This document shows, one piece after another, positions 50,955 to 63,200 of a stretch of 64,000 nt of DNA (the stretch's first letter is position 1; the number at the start of each line of letters is the position of its first letter). Location: assembly GCA_028622995.1 (NCBI GenBank), contig JAJQJQ010000002.1, positions 1,860,001-1,924,000 on the forward strand, given 5' to 3'. A model generated the notes under the pieces. It did no database searches. It saw nothing but the letters and a program-made list of their open reading frames with translations, and was not told the origin of the DNA. This stretch comes from Panagrolaimus kolymaensis. Its lineage: Eukaryota; Nematoda; Chromadorea; Rhabditida; Panagrolaimidae. Position numbers and translations under genes: made by a program.

Positions 50955-52959
50955 CTGAATGGCTGCTATTAAAATACATTACTCAAAGTAATTTAGTCGC
51001 TCGGCTAGATTTAAATTTTTGCGGATTGAAAAATTTGTTTTTTTCTTTTTTTTTTTAAATAAAAATAAATATTTCGATTGAAGTTGAGGACGTTCTGTTT
51101 AGAATGGTAGCTGAATGGCTGCTATTAAAATACATTACTCAAAGTAATTTAGTCGCTCGGCTAGATTTAAATTTTTGCGGATTGAAAAATTTGTTTTTTT
51201 CTTTTTTTTTTTAAATAAAAATAAATATTTCGATTGAAGTTGAGGACGTTCTGTTTAGAATGGTAGCTGAATGGCTGCTATTAAAATACATTACTCAAAG
51301 TAATTTAGTCGCTCGGCTAGATTTAAATTTTTGCGGATTGAAAAATTTGTTTTTTCATTTTTTTATAAAACATAAATTTCGATTGAAGTTGAGGACGTTC
51401 TGTTTAGAATGGTAGCTGAATGGCTGCTATTAAAATACATTACTCAAAGTAATTTAGTCGCTCGGCTAGATTTAAATTTTTGCGGATTGAAAAATTTGTT
51501 TTTTTCTTTTTTTTTTTAAATAAAAATAAATATTTCGATTGAAGTTGAGGACGTTCTGTTTAGAATGGTAGCTGAATGGCTGCTATTAAAATACATTACT
51601 CAAAGTAATTTAGTCGCTCGGCTAGATTTAAATTTTTGCGGATTGAAAAATTTGTTTTTTCATTTTTTTATAAAACATAAATTTCGATTGAAGTTGAGGA
51701 CGTTCTGTTTAGAATGGTAGCTGAATGGCTGCTATTAAAATACATTACTCAAAGTAATTTAGTCGCTCGGCTAGATTTAAATTTTTGCGGATTGAAAAAT
51801 TTGTTTTTTCATTTTTTTATAAAACATAAATTTCGATTGAAGTTGAGGACGTTCTGTTTAGAATGGTAGCTGAATGGCTGCTATTAAAATACATTACTCA
51901 AAATAATTTAGTCGCTCGGCTAGATTTAAATTTTTGCGGATTGAAAAATTTGTTTTTTTCTTTTTTTTTTTAAATAAAAATAAATATTTCGATTGAAGTT
52001 GAGGACGTTCTGTTTAGAATGGTAGCTGAATGGCTGCTATTAAAATACATTACTCAAAGTAATTTAGTCGCTCGGCTAGATTTAAATTTTTGCGGATTGA
52101 AAAATTTGTTTTTTCATTTTTTTATAAAACATAAATTTCGATTGAAGTTGAGGACGTTCTGTTTAGAATGGTAGCTGAATGGCTGCTATTAAAATACATT
52201 ACTCAAAGTAATTTAGTCGCTCGGCTAGATTTAAATTTTTTAGGATTGAAAAATTTGTTTTTTCATTTTTTTATAAAACATAAATTTCGATTGAAGTTGA
52301 GGACGTTCTGTTTAGAATGGTAGCTGAATGGCTGCTATTAAAATACATTACTCAAAATAATTTAGTCGCTCGGCTAGATTTAAATTTTTGCGGATTGAAA
52401 AATTTGTTTTTTTCTTTTTTTTTTTAAATAAAAATAAATATTTCGATTGAAGTTGAGGACGTTCTGTTTAGAATGGTAGCTGAATGGCTGCTATTAAAAT
52501 ACATTACTCAAAATAATTTAGTCGCTCGGCTAGATTTAAATTTTTGCGGATTTAAAAATTTGTTTTTTTCTTTTTTTTTTTAAATAAAAATAAATATTTC
52601 GATTGAAGTTGAGGACGTTCTGTTTAGAATGGTAGCTGAATGGCTGCTATTAAAATACATTACTCAAAGTAATTTAGTCGCTCGGCTAGATTTAAATTTT
52701 TGCGGATTGAAAAATTTGTTTTTTCATTTTTTTATAAAACATAAATTTCGATTGAAGTTGAGGACGTTCTGTTTAGAATGGTAGCTGAATGGCTGCTATT
52801 AAAATACATTACTCAAAGTAATTTAGTCGCTCGGCTAGATTTAAATTTTTGCGGATTGAAAAATTTGTTTTTTCATTTTTTTATAAAACATAAATTTCGA
52901 TTGAAGTTGAGGACGTTCTGTTTAGAATGGTAGCTGAATGGCTGCTATTAAAATACATT

Positions 52960-55900
52960 ACTCAAAATAATTTAGTCGCTCGGCTAGATTTAAATTTTTG
53001 CGGATTGAAAAATTTGTTTTTTTCTTTTTTTTTTTAAATAAAAATAAATATTTCGATTGAAGTTGAGGACGTTCTGTTTAGAATGGTAGCTGAATGGCTG
53101 CTATTAAAATACATTACTCAAAGTAATTTAGTCGCTCGGCTAGATTTAAATTTTTGCGGATTGAAAAATTTGTTTTTTCATTTTTTTATAAAACATAAAT
53201 TTCGATTGAAGTTGAGGACGTTCTGTTTAGAATGGTAGCTGAATGGCTGCTATTAAAATACATTACTCAAAGTAATTTAGTCGCTCGGCTAGATTTAAAT
53301 TTTTGCGGATTGAAAAATTTGTTTTTTTCTTTTTTTTTTTAAATAAAAATAAATATTTCGATTGAAGTTGAGGACGTTCTGTTTAGAATGGTAGCTGAAT
53401 GGCTGCTATTAAAATACATTACTCAAAGTAATTTAGTCGCTCGGCTAGATTTAAATTTTTGCGGATTGAAAAATTTGTTTTTTTCTTTTTTTTTTAAAAT
53501 AAAAATAAATATTTCGATTGAAGTTGAGGACGTTCTGTTTAGAATGGTAGCTGAATGGCTGCTATTAAAATACATTACTCAAAGTAATTTAGTCGCTCGG
53601 CTAGATTTAAATTTTTGCGGATTGAAAAATTTGTTTTTTTCTTTTTTTTTTTAAATAAAAATAAATATTTCGATTGAAGTTGAGGACGTTCTGTTTAGAA
53701 TGGTAGCTGAATGGCTGCTATTAAAATACATTACTCAAAGTAATTTAGTCGCTCGGCTAGATTTAAATTTTTGCGGATTGAAAAATTTGTTTTTTCATTT
53801 TTTTATAAAACATAAATTTCGATTGAAGTTGAGGACGTTCTGTTTAGAATGGTAGCTGAATGGCTGCTATTAAAATACATTACTCAAAGTAATTTAGTCG
53901 CTCGGCTAGATTTAAATTTTTGCGGATTGAAAAATTTGTTTTTTTCTTTTTTTTTTTAAATAAAAATAAATATTTCGATTGAAGTTGAGGACGTTCTGTT
54001 TAGAATGGTAGCTGAATGGCTGCTATTAAAATACATTACTCAAAGTAATTTAGTCGCTCGGCTAGATTTAAATTTTTGCGGATTGAAAAATTTGTTTTTT
54101 TCTTTTTTTTTTTAAATAAAAATAAATATTTCGATTGAAGTTGAGGACGTTCTGTTTAGAATGGTAGCTGAATGGCTGCTATTAAAATACATTACTCAAA
54201 ATAATTTAGTCGCTCGGCTAGATTTAAATTTTTGCGGATTGAAAAATTTGTTTTTTTCTTTTTTTTTTTAAATAAAAATAAATATTTCGATTGAAGTTGA
54301 GGACGTTCTGTTTAGAATGGTAGCTGAATGGCTGCTATTAAAATACATTACTCAAAGTAATTTAGTCGCTCGGCTAGATTTAAATTTTTGCGGATTGAAA
54401 AATTTGTTTTTTTCTTTTTTTTTTTAAATAAAAATAAATATTTCGATTGAAGTTGAGGACGTTCTGTTTAGAATGGTAGCTGAATGGCTGCTATTAAAAT
54501 ACATTACTCAAAATAATTTAGTCGCTCGGCTAGATTTAAATTTTTGCGGATTGAAAAATTTGTTTTTTTCTTTTTTTTTTTAAATAAAAATAAATATTTC
54601 GATTGAAGTTGAGGACGTTCTGTTTAGAATGGTAGCTGAATGGCTGCTATTAAAATACATTACTCAAAGTAATTTAGTCGCTCGGCTAGATTTAAATTTT
54701 TGCGGATTGAAAAATTTGTTTTTTCATTTTTTTATAAAACATAAATTTCGATTGAAGTTGAGGACGTTCTGTTTAGAATGGTAGCTGAATGGCTGCTATT
54801 AAAATACATTACTCAAAATAATTTAGTCGCTCGGCTAGATTTAAATTTTTGCGGATTGAAAAATTTGTTTTTTTCTTTTTTTTTTTAAATAAAAATAAAT
54901 ATTTCGATTGAAGTTGAGGACGTTCTGTTTAGAATGGTAGCTGAATGGCTGCTATTAAAATACATTACTCAAAATAATTTAGTCGCTCGGCTAGATTTAA
55001 ATTTTTGCGGATTGAAAAATTTGTTTTTTTCTTTTTTTTTTTAAATAAAAATAAATATTTCGATTGAAGTTGAGGACGTTCTGTTTAGAATGGTAGCTGA
55101 ATGGCTGCTATTAAAATACATTACTCAAAGTAATTTAGTCGCTCGGCTAGATTTAAATTTTTGCGGATTGAAAAATTTGTTTTTTCATTTTTTTATAAAA
55201 CATAAATTTCGATTGAAGTTGAGGACGTTCTGTTTAGAATGGTAGCTGAATGGCTGCTATTAAAATACATTACTCAAAATAATTTAGTCGCTCGGCTAGA
55301 TTTAAATTTTTGCGGATTGAAAAATTTGTTTTTTTCTTTTTTTTTTTAAATAAAAATAAATATTTCGATTGAAGTTGAGGACGTTCTGTTTAGAATGGTA
55401 GCTGAATGGCTGCTATTAAAATACATTACTCAAAGTAATTTAGTCGCTCGGCTAGATTTAAATTTTTGCGGATTGAAAAATTTGTTTTTTCATTTTTTTA
55501 TAAAACATAAATTTCGATTGAAGTTGAGGACGTTCTGTTTAGAATGGTAGCTGAATGGCTGCTATTAAAATACATTACTCAAAGTAATTTAGTCGCTCGG
55601 CTAGATTTAAATTTTTGCGGATTGAAAAATTTGTTTTTTTCTTTTTTTTTTTAAATAAAAATAAATATTTCGATTGAAGTTGAGGACGTTCTGTTTAGAA
55701 TGGTAGCTGAATGGCTGCTATTAAAATACATTACTCAAAGTAATTTAGTCGCTCGGCTAGATTTAAATTTTTGCGGATTGAAAAATTTGTTTTTTTCTTT
55801 TTTTTTTAAAATAAAAATAAATATTTCGATTGAAGTTGAGGACGTTCTGTTTAGAATGGTAGCTGAATGGCTGCTATTAAAATACATTACTCAAAGTAAT

Positions 55901-57278
55901 TTAGTCGCTCGGCTAGATTTAAATTTTTGCGGATTGAAAAATTTGTTTTTTTCTTTTTTTTTTTAAATAAAAATAAATATTTCGATTGAAGTTGAGGACG
56001 TTCTGTTTAGAATGGTAGCTGAATGGCTGCTATTAAAATACATTACTCAAAGTAATTTAGTCGCTCGGCTAGATTTAAATTTTTGCGGATTGAAAAATTT
56101 GTTTTTTCATTTTTTTATAAAACATAAATTTCGATTGAAGTTGAGGACGTTCTGTTTAGAATGGTAGCTGAATGGCTGCTATTAAAATACATTACTCAAA
56201 GTAATTTAGTCGCTCGGCTAGATTTAAATTTTTGCGGATTGAAAAATTTGTTTTTTTCTTTTTTTTTTTAAATAAAAATAAATATTTCGATTGAAGTTGA
56301 GGACGTTCTGTTTAGAATGGTAGCTGAATGGCTGCTATTAAAATACATTACTCAAAGTAATTTAGTCGCTCGGCTAGATTTAAATTTTTGCGGATTGAAA
56401 AATTTGTTTTTTTCTTTTTTTTTTTAAATAAAAATAAATATTTCGATTGAAGTTGAGGACGTTCTGTTTAGAATGGTAGCTGAATGGCTGCTATTAAAAT
56501 ACATTACTCAAAATAATTTAGTCGCTCGGCTAGATTTAAATTTTTGCGGATTGAAAAATTTGTTTTTTTCTTTTTTTTTTTAAATAAAAATAAATATTTC
56601 GATTGAAGTTGAGGACGTTCTGTTTAGAATGGTAGCTGAATGGCTGCTATTAAAATACATTACTCAAAGTAATTTAGTCGCTCGGCTAGATTTAAATTTT
56701 TGCGGATTGAAAAATTTGTTTTTTTCTTTTTTTTTTTAAATAAAAATAAATATTTCGATTGAAGTTGAGGACGTTCTGTTTAGAATGGTAGCTGAATGGC
56801 TGCTATTAAAATACATTACTCAAAATAATTTAGTCGCTCGGCTAGATTTAAATTTTTGCGGATTGAAAAATTTGTTTTTTTCTTTTTTTTTTTAAATAAA
56901 AATAAATATTTCGATTGAAGTTGAGGACGTTCTGTTTAGAATGGTAGCTGAATGGCTGCTATTAAAATACATTACTCAAAGTAATTTAGTCGCTCGGCTA
57001 GATTTAAATTTTTGCGGATTGAAAAATTTGTTTTTTCATTTTTTTATAAAACATAAATTTCGATTGAAGTTGAGGACGTTCTGTTTAGAATGGTAGCTGA
57101 ATGGCTGCTATTAAAATACATTACTCAAAATAATTTAGTCGCTCGGCTAGATTTAAATTTTTGCGGATTGAAAAATTTGTTTTTTTCTTTTTTTTTTTAA
57201 ATAAAAATAAATATTTCGATTGAAGTTGAGGACGTTCTGTTTAGAATGGTAGCTGAATGGCTGCTATTAAAATACATT
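52960..57278 (+). repeat. Higher-order repeat, 15-mer of 2312 bp, two copies (second shortened)
   Basis: The core variant CTCAAAAT (G to A) is at 54193, 54505, 54810 and 54966, and again at 56505, 56817, 57122 and 57278, all offset by 2312 bp. The marker at 52959 pairs with 55271 in the same way. The A-variant long unit at about 53388 recurs at 55700 (+2312) and at 57707 (+2007). 2007 is 2312 minus one L+S dimer (305 bp), so a dimer was lost at that junction. 2312 equals eleven 156 and four 149 bp units. Confidence 0.83.
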
Positions 57279-59223
57279 ACTCAAAATAATTTAGTCGCTC
57301 GGCTAGATTTAAATTTTTGCGGATTGAAAAATTTGTTTTTTTCTTTTTTTTTTTAAATAAAAATAAATATTTCGATTGAAGTTGAGGACGTTCTGTTTAG
57401 AATGGTAGCTGAATGGCTGCTATTAAAATACATTACTCAAAGTAATTTAGTCGCTCGGCTAGATTTAAATTTTTGCGGATTGAAAAATTTGTTTTTTCAT
57501 TTTTTTATAAAACATAAATTTCGATTGAAGTTGAGGACGTTCTGTTTAGAATGGTAGCTGAATGGCTGCTATTAAAATACATTACTCAAAGTAATTTAGT
57601 CGCTCGGCTAGATTTAAATTTTTGCGGATTGAAAAATTTGTTTTTTTCTTTTTTTTTTTAAATAAAAATAAATATTTCGATTGAAGTTGAGGACGTTCTG
57701 TTTAGAATGGTAGCTGAATGGCTGCTATTAAAATACATTACTCAAAGTAATTTAGTCGCTCGGCTAGATTTAAATTTTTGCGGATTGAAAAATTTGTTTT
57801 TTTCTTTTTTTTTTAAAATAAAAATAAATATTTCGATTGAAGTTGAGGACGTTCTGTTTAGAATGGTAGCTGAATGGCTGCTATTAAAATACATTACTCA
57901 AAGTAATTTAGTCGCTCGGCTAGATTTAAATTTTTGCGGATTGAAAAATTTGTTTTTTTCTTTTTTTTTTTAAATAAAAATAAATATTTCGATTGAAGTT
58001 GAGGACGTTCTGTTTAGAATGGTAGCTGAATGGCTGCTATTAAAATACATTACTCAAAGTAATTTAGTCGCTCGGCTAGATTTAAATTTTTGCGGATTGA
58101 AAAATTTGTTTTTTCATTTTTTTATAAAACATAAATTTCGATTGAAGTTGAGGACGTTCTGTTTAGAATGGTAGCTGAATGGCTGCTATTAAAATACATT
58201 ACTCAAAGTAATTTAGTCGCTCGGCTAGATTTAAATTTTTGCGGATTGAAAAATTTGTTTTTTTCTTTTTTTTTTTAAATAAAAATAAATATTTCGATTG
58301 AAGTTGAGGACGTTCTGTTTAGAATGGTAGCTGAATGGCTGCTATTAAAATACATTACTCAAAGTAATTTAGTCGCTCGGCTAGATTTAAATTTTTGCGG
58401 ATTGAAAAGTTTGTTTTTTCATTTTTTTATAAAACATAAATTTCGATTGAAGTTGAGGACGTTCTGTTTAGAATGGTAGATGAATGGCTGCTATTAAAAT
58501 ACATTACTCAAAGTAATTTAGTCGCTCGGCTAGATTTAAATTTTTGCGGATTGAAAAATTTGTTTTTTTCTTTTTTTTTTTAAATAAAAATAAATATTTC
58601 GATTGAAGTTGAGGACGTTCTGTTTAGAATGGTAGCTGAATGGCTGCTATTAAAATACATTACTCAAAGTAATTTAGTCGCTCGGCTAGATTTAAATTTT
58701 TGCGGATTGAAAAATTTGTTTTTTTCTTTTTTTTTTTAAATAAAAATAAATATTTCGATTGAAGTTGAGGACGTTCTGTTTAGAATGGTAGCTGAATGGC
58801 TGCTATTAAAATACATTACTCAAAGTAATTTAGTCGCTCGGCTAGATTTAAATTTTTGCGGATTGAAAAATTTGTTTTTTTCTTTTTTTTTTTAAATAAA
58901 AATAAATATTTCGATTGAAGTTGAGGACGTTCTGTTTAGAATGGTAGCTGAATGGCTGCTATTAAAATACATTACTCAAAGTAATTTAGTCGCTCGGCTA
59001 GATTTAAATTTTTGCGGATTGAAAAATTTGTTTTTTTCTTTTTTTTTTTAAATAAAAATAAATATTTCGATTGAAGTTGAGGACGTTCTGTTTAGAATGG
59101 TAGCTGAATGGCTGCTATTAAAATACATTACTCAAAGTAATTTAGTCGCTCGGCTAGATTTAAATTTTTGCGGATTGAAAAATTTGTTTTTTTCTTTTTT
59201 TTTTTAAATAAAAATAAATATTT

Positions 59224-59379
59224 CGATTGAAGTTGAGGACGTTCTGTTTAGAATGGTAGCTGAATGGCTGCTATTAAAATACATTACTCAAAGTAATTTA
59301 GTCGCTCGGCTAGATTTAAATTTTTGCGGATTGAAAAATTTGTTTTTTTCTTTTTTTTTTTAAATAAAAATAAATATTT
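59224..59379 (+). repeat. Representative long monomer (class L-CG, 156 bp)
   Basis: This type example of the 156 bp class has the same core as class S. The linker is T7, C, T11, then AAATAAAAATAAATATTTCG. Because 156 is exactly 52 codons, consecutive L-CG units stay in the same reading frame, which explains the open frames in domain B. L-CG units are scattered in domain A and dominate after about 25 kb, including an uninterrupted run of six across about 58.49-59.38 kb. One sub-variant changes the last T of the T11 tract to A (giving AAAATAAAAATAAAT) and removes an in-frame TAA. Confidence 0.95.
59363..59374 (+). promoter_or_regulatory. Two abutting AATAAA hexamers in long linker
   Basis: The long linker contains AATAAAAATAAA, two canonical polyadenylation hexamers back to back, directly after the T11 tract. 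S and H linkers lack it. If the array is transcribed on the + strand these could act as cleavage/polyadenylation signals; that is inference from motif identity only. Confidence 0.25.
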
Positions 59380-61438
59380 CGATTGAAGTTGAGGACGTTC
59401 TGTTTAGAATGGTAGCTGAATGGCTGCTATTAAAATACATTACTCAAAGTAATTTAGTCGCTCGGCTAGATTTAAATTTTTGCGGATTGAAAAATTTGTT
59501 TTTTCATTTTTTTATAAAACATAAATTTCGATTGAAGTTGAGGACGTTCTGTTTAGAATGGTAGCTGAATGGCTGCTATTAAAATACATTACTCAAAGTA
59601 ATTTAGTCGCTCGGCTAGATTTAAATTTTTGCGGATTGAAAAATTTGTTTTTTTCTTTTTTTTTTAAAATAAAAATAAATATTTCGATTGAAGTTGAGGA
59701 CGTTCTGTTTAGAATGGTAGCTGAATGGCTGCTATTAAAATACATTACTCAAAGTAATTTAGTCGCTCGGCTAGATTTAAATTTTTGCGGATTGAAAAAT
59801 TTGTTTTTTTCTTTTTTTTTTAAAATAAAAATAAATATTTCGATTGAAGTTGAGGACGTTCTGTTTAGAATGGTAGCTGAATGGCTGCTATTAAAATACA
59901 TTACTCAAAGTAATTTAGTCGCTCGGCTAGATTTAAATTTTTGCGGATTGAAAAATTTGTTTTTTTCTTTTTTTTTTTAAATAAAAATAAATATTTCGAT
60001 TGAAGTTGAGGACGTTCTGTTTAGAATGGTAGCTGAATGGCTGCTATTAAAATACATTACTCAAAGTAATTTAGTCGCTCGGCTAGATTTAAATTTTTGC
60101 GGATTGAAAAATTTGTTTTTTCATTTTTTTATAAAACATAAATTTCGATTGAAGTTGAGGACGTTCTGTTTAGAATGGTAGCTGAATGGCTGCTATTAAA
60201 ATACATTACTCAAAGTAATTTAGTCGCTCGGCTAGATTTAAATTTTTGCGGATTGAAAAATTTGTTTTTTTCTTTTTTTTTTTAAATAAAAATAAATATT
60301 TCGATTGAAGTTGAGGACGTTCTGTTTAGAATGGTAGCTGAATGGCTGCTATTAAAATACATTACTCAAAGTAATTTAGTCGCTCGGCTAGATTTAAATT
60401 TTTGCGGATTGAAAAATTTGTTTTTTTCTTTTTTTTTTAAAATAAAAATAAATATTTCGATTGAAGTTGAGGACGTTCTGTTTAGAATGGTAGCTGAATG
60501 GCTGCTATTAAAATACATTACTCAAAGTAATTTAGTCGCTCGGCTAGATTTAAATTTTTGCGGATTGAAAAATTTGTTTTTTCATTTTTTTATAAAACAT
60601 AAATTTCGATTGAAGTTGAGGACGTTCTGTTTAGAATGGTAGATGAATGGCTGCTATTAAAATACATTACTCAAAGTAATTTAGTCGCTCGGCTAGATTT
60701 AAATTTTTGCGGATTGAAAAATTTGTTTTTTTCTTTTTTTTTTTAAATAAAAATAAATATTTCGATTGAAGTTGAGGACGTTCTGTTTAGAATGGTAGCT
60801 GAATGGCTGCTATTAAAATACATTACTCAAAGTAATTTAGTCGCTCGGCTAGATTTAAATTTTTGCGGATTGAAAAATTTGTTTTTTTCTTTTTTTTTTT
60901 AAATAAAAATAAATATTTCGATTGAAGTTGAGGACGTTCTGTTTAGAATGGTAGCTGAATGGCTGCTATTAAAATACATTACTTAAAGTAATTTAGTCGC
61001 TCGGCTAGATTTAAATTTTTGCGGATTGAAAAATTTGTTTTTTTCTTTTTTTTTTTAAATAAAAATAAATATTTCGATTGAAGTTGAGGACGTTCTGTTT
61101 AGAATGGTAGCTGAATGGCTGCTATTAAAATACATTACTTAAAGTAATTTAGTCGCTCGGCTAGATTTAAATTTTTGCGGATTGAAAAATTTGTTTTTTT
61201 CTTTTTTTTTTTAAATAAAAATAAATATTTCGATTGAAGTTGAGGACGTTCTGTTTAGAATGGTAGCTGAATGGCTGCTATTAAAATACATTACTTAAAG
61301 TAATTTAGTCGCTCGGCTAGATTTAAATTTTTGCGGATTGAAAAATTTGTTTTTTCATTTTTTTATAAAACATAAATTTCGATTGAAGTTGAGGACGTTC
61401 TGTTTAGAATGGTAGCTGAATGGCTGCTATTAAAATAC

Positions 61439-61453
61439 ATTACTTAAAGTAAT
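61439..61453. other. Core dyad, T form (ATTACTTAAAGTAAT)
   Basis: In the T form the arms lengthen to 7 bp (ATTACTT and AAGTAAT) around one A, an almost perfect 15-bp palindrome. It is the only form in domain C and common in domain A. It also creates an in-frame TAA in the frame that is open in domain B. Confidence 0.6.
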
Positions 61454-61969
61454 TTAGTCGCTCGGCTAGATTTAAATTTTTGCGGATTGAAAAATTTGTT
61501 TTTTTCTTTTTTTTTTTAAATAAAAATAAATATTTCGATTGAAGTTGAGGACGTTCTGTTTAGAATGGTAGCTGAATGGCTGCTATTAAAATACATTACT
61601 TAAAGTAATTTAGTCGCTCGGCTAGATTTAAATTTTTGCGGATTGAAAAATTTGTTTTTTTCTTTTTTTTTTTAAATAAAAATAAATATTTCGATTGAAG
61701 TTGAGGACGTTCTGTTTAGAATGGTAGCTGAATGGCTGCTATTAAAATACATTACTTAAAGTAATTTAGTCGCTCGGCTAGATTTAAATTTTTGCGGATT
61801 GAAAAATTTGTTTTTTTCTTTTTTTTTTTAAATAAAAATAAATATTTCGATTGAAGTTGAGGACGTTCTGTTTAGAATGGTAGCTGAATGGCTGCTATTA
61901 AAATACATTACTTAAAGTAATTTAGTCGCTCGGCTAGATTTAAATTTTTGCGGATTGAAAAATTTGTTT

Positions 61970-63200
61970 TTTCATTTTTTTATAAAACATAAATTTCGAT
62001 TGAAGTTGAGGACGTTCTGTTTAGAATGGTAGCTGAATGGCTGCTATTAAAATACATTACTTAAAGTAATTTAGTCGCTCGGCTAGATTTAAATTTTTGC
62101 GGATTGAAAAATTTTTTTTTTTCTTTTTTTTTTTAAATAAAAATAAATATTTCGATTGAAGTTGAGGACGTTCTGTTTAGAATGGTAGCTGAATGGCTGC
62201 TATTAAAATACATTACTTAAAGTAATTTAGTCGCTCGGCTAGATTTAAATTTTTGCGGATTGAAAAATTTTTTTTTTTCTTTTTTTTTTTAAATAAAAAT
62301 AAATATTTCGATTGAAGTTGAGGACGTTCTGTTTAGAATGGTAGCTGAATGGCTGCTATTAAAATACATTACTTAAAGTAATTTAGTCGCTCGGCTAGAT
62401 TTAAATTTTTGCGGATTGAAAAATTTGTTTTTTCATTTTTTTATAAAACATAAATTTCGATTGAAGTTGAGGACGTTCTGTTTAGAATGGTAGCTGAATG
62501 GCTGCTATTAAAATACATTACTTAAAGTAATTTAGTCGCTCGGCTAGATTTAAATTTTTGCGGATTGAAAAATTTTTTTTTTTCTTTTTTTTTTTAAATA
62601 AAAATAAATATTTCGATTGAAGTTGAGGACGTTCTGTTTAGAATGGTAGCTGAATGGCTGCTATTAAAATACATTACTTAAAGTAATTTAGTCGCTCGGC
62701 TAGATTTAAATTTTTGCGGATTGAAAAATTTTTTTTTTTCTTTTTTTTTTTAAATAAAAATAAATATTTCGATTGAAGTTGAGGACGTTCTGTTTAGAAT
62801 GGTAGCTGAATGGCTGCTATTAAAATACATTACTTAAAGTAATTTAGTCGCTCGGCTAGATTTAAATTTTTGCGGATTGAAAAATTTGTTTTTTCATTTT
62901 TTTATAAAACATAAATTTCGATTGAAGTTGAGGACGTTCTGTTTAGAATGGTAGCTGAATGGCTGCTATTAAAATACATTACTTAAAGTAATTTAGTCGC
63001 TCGGCTAGATTTAAATTTTTGCGGATTGAAAAATTTTTTTTTTTCTTTTTTTTTTTAAATAAAAATAAATATTTCGATTGAAGTTGAGGACGTTCTGTTT
63101 AGAATGGTAGCTGAATGGCTGCTATTAAAATACATTACTTAAAGTAATTTAGTCGCTCGGCTAGATTTAAATTTTTGCGGATTGAAAAATTTGTTTTTTT
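61970..63200 (+). repeat. Higher-order repeat, 3-mer of 461 bp (L, L, S)
   Basis: Long units whose G before T7 is changed to T occur in pairs near 62113/62270 and 62574/62731, then near 63035, with 461 bp between corresponding units (156 + 156 + 149). Short linkers near 61970, 62430 and 62890 keep the same step. The period continues less regularly to the window end. Confidence 0.75.

Larger units (their letters stand above)
25063..60960 (+). repeat. Domain B: homogeneous S + L-CG array with C at the core dyad
   Basis: Every core in this block reads CTCAAAG or a derivative (CTCAAAAT; CTCAAGAA in two units), and every linker ends TTTCG. TTTAG and CTTAAAG were not found. Sub-blocks carry private variants: GATGAATGG around 27.2-28.0 kb, CTCAAAAT at 31.1-37.7 and 51.9-57.3 kb, CTGAAAGG at 38.6-41.6 kb, and GATGAATGTC from 34.6 to 49 kb. 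The T-to-A linker variant that opens reading frames occurs only here, from about 26.7 to 60.4 kb. No gene is supported. Confidence 0.85.

Noticed and set aside
26614..60642. Many + strand open frames of 67 to 207 codons as protein-coding genes
   Set aside because: All are the same 52-residue translation of the satellite monomer, closed or opened by single linker changes and frame shifts from 149 bp units. No domain, varied sequence or gene-like context is visible.
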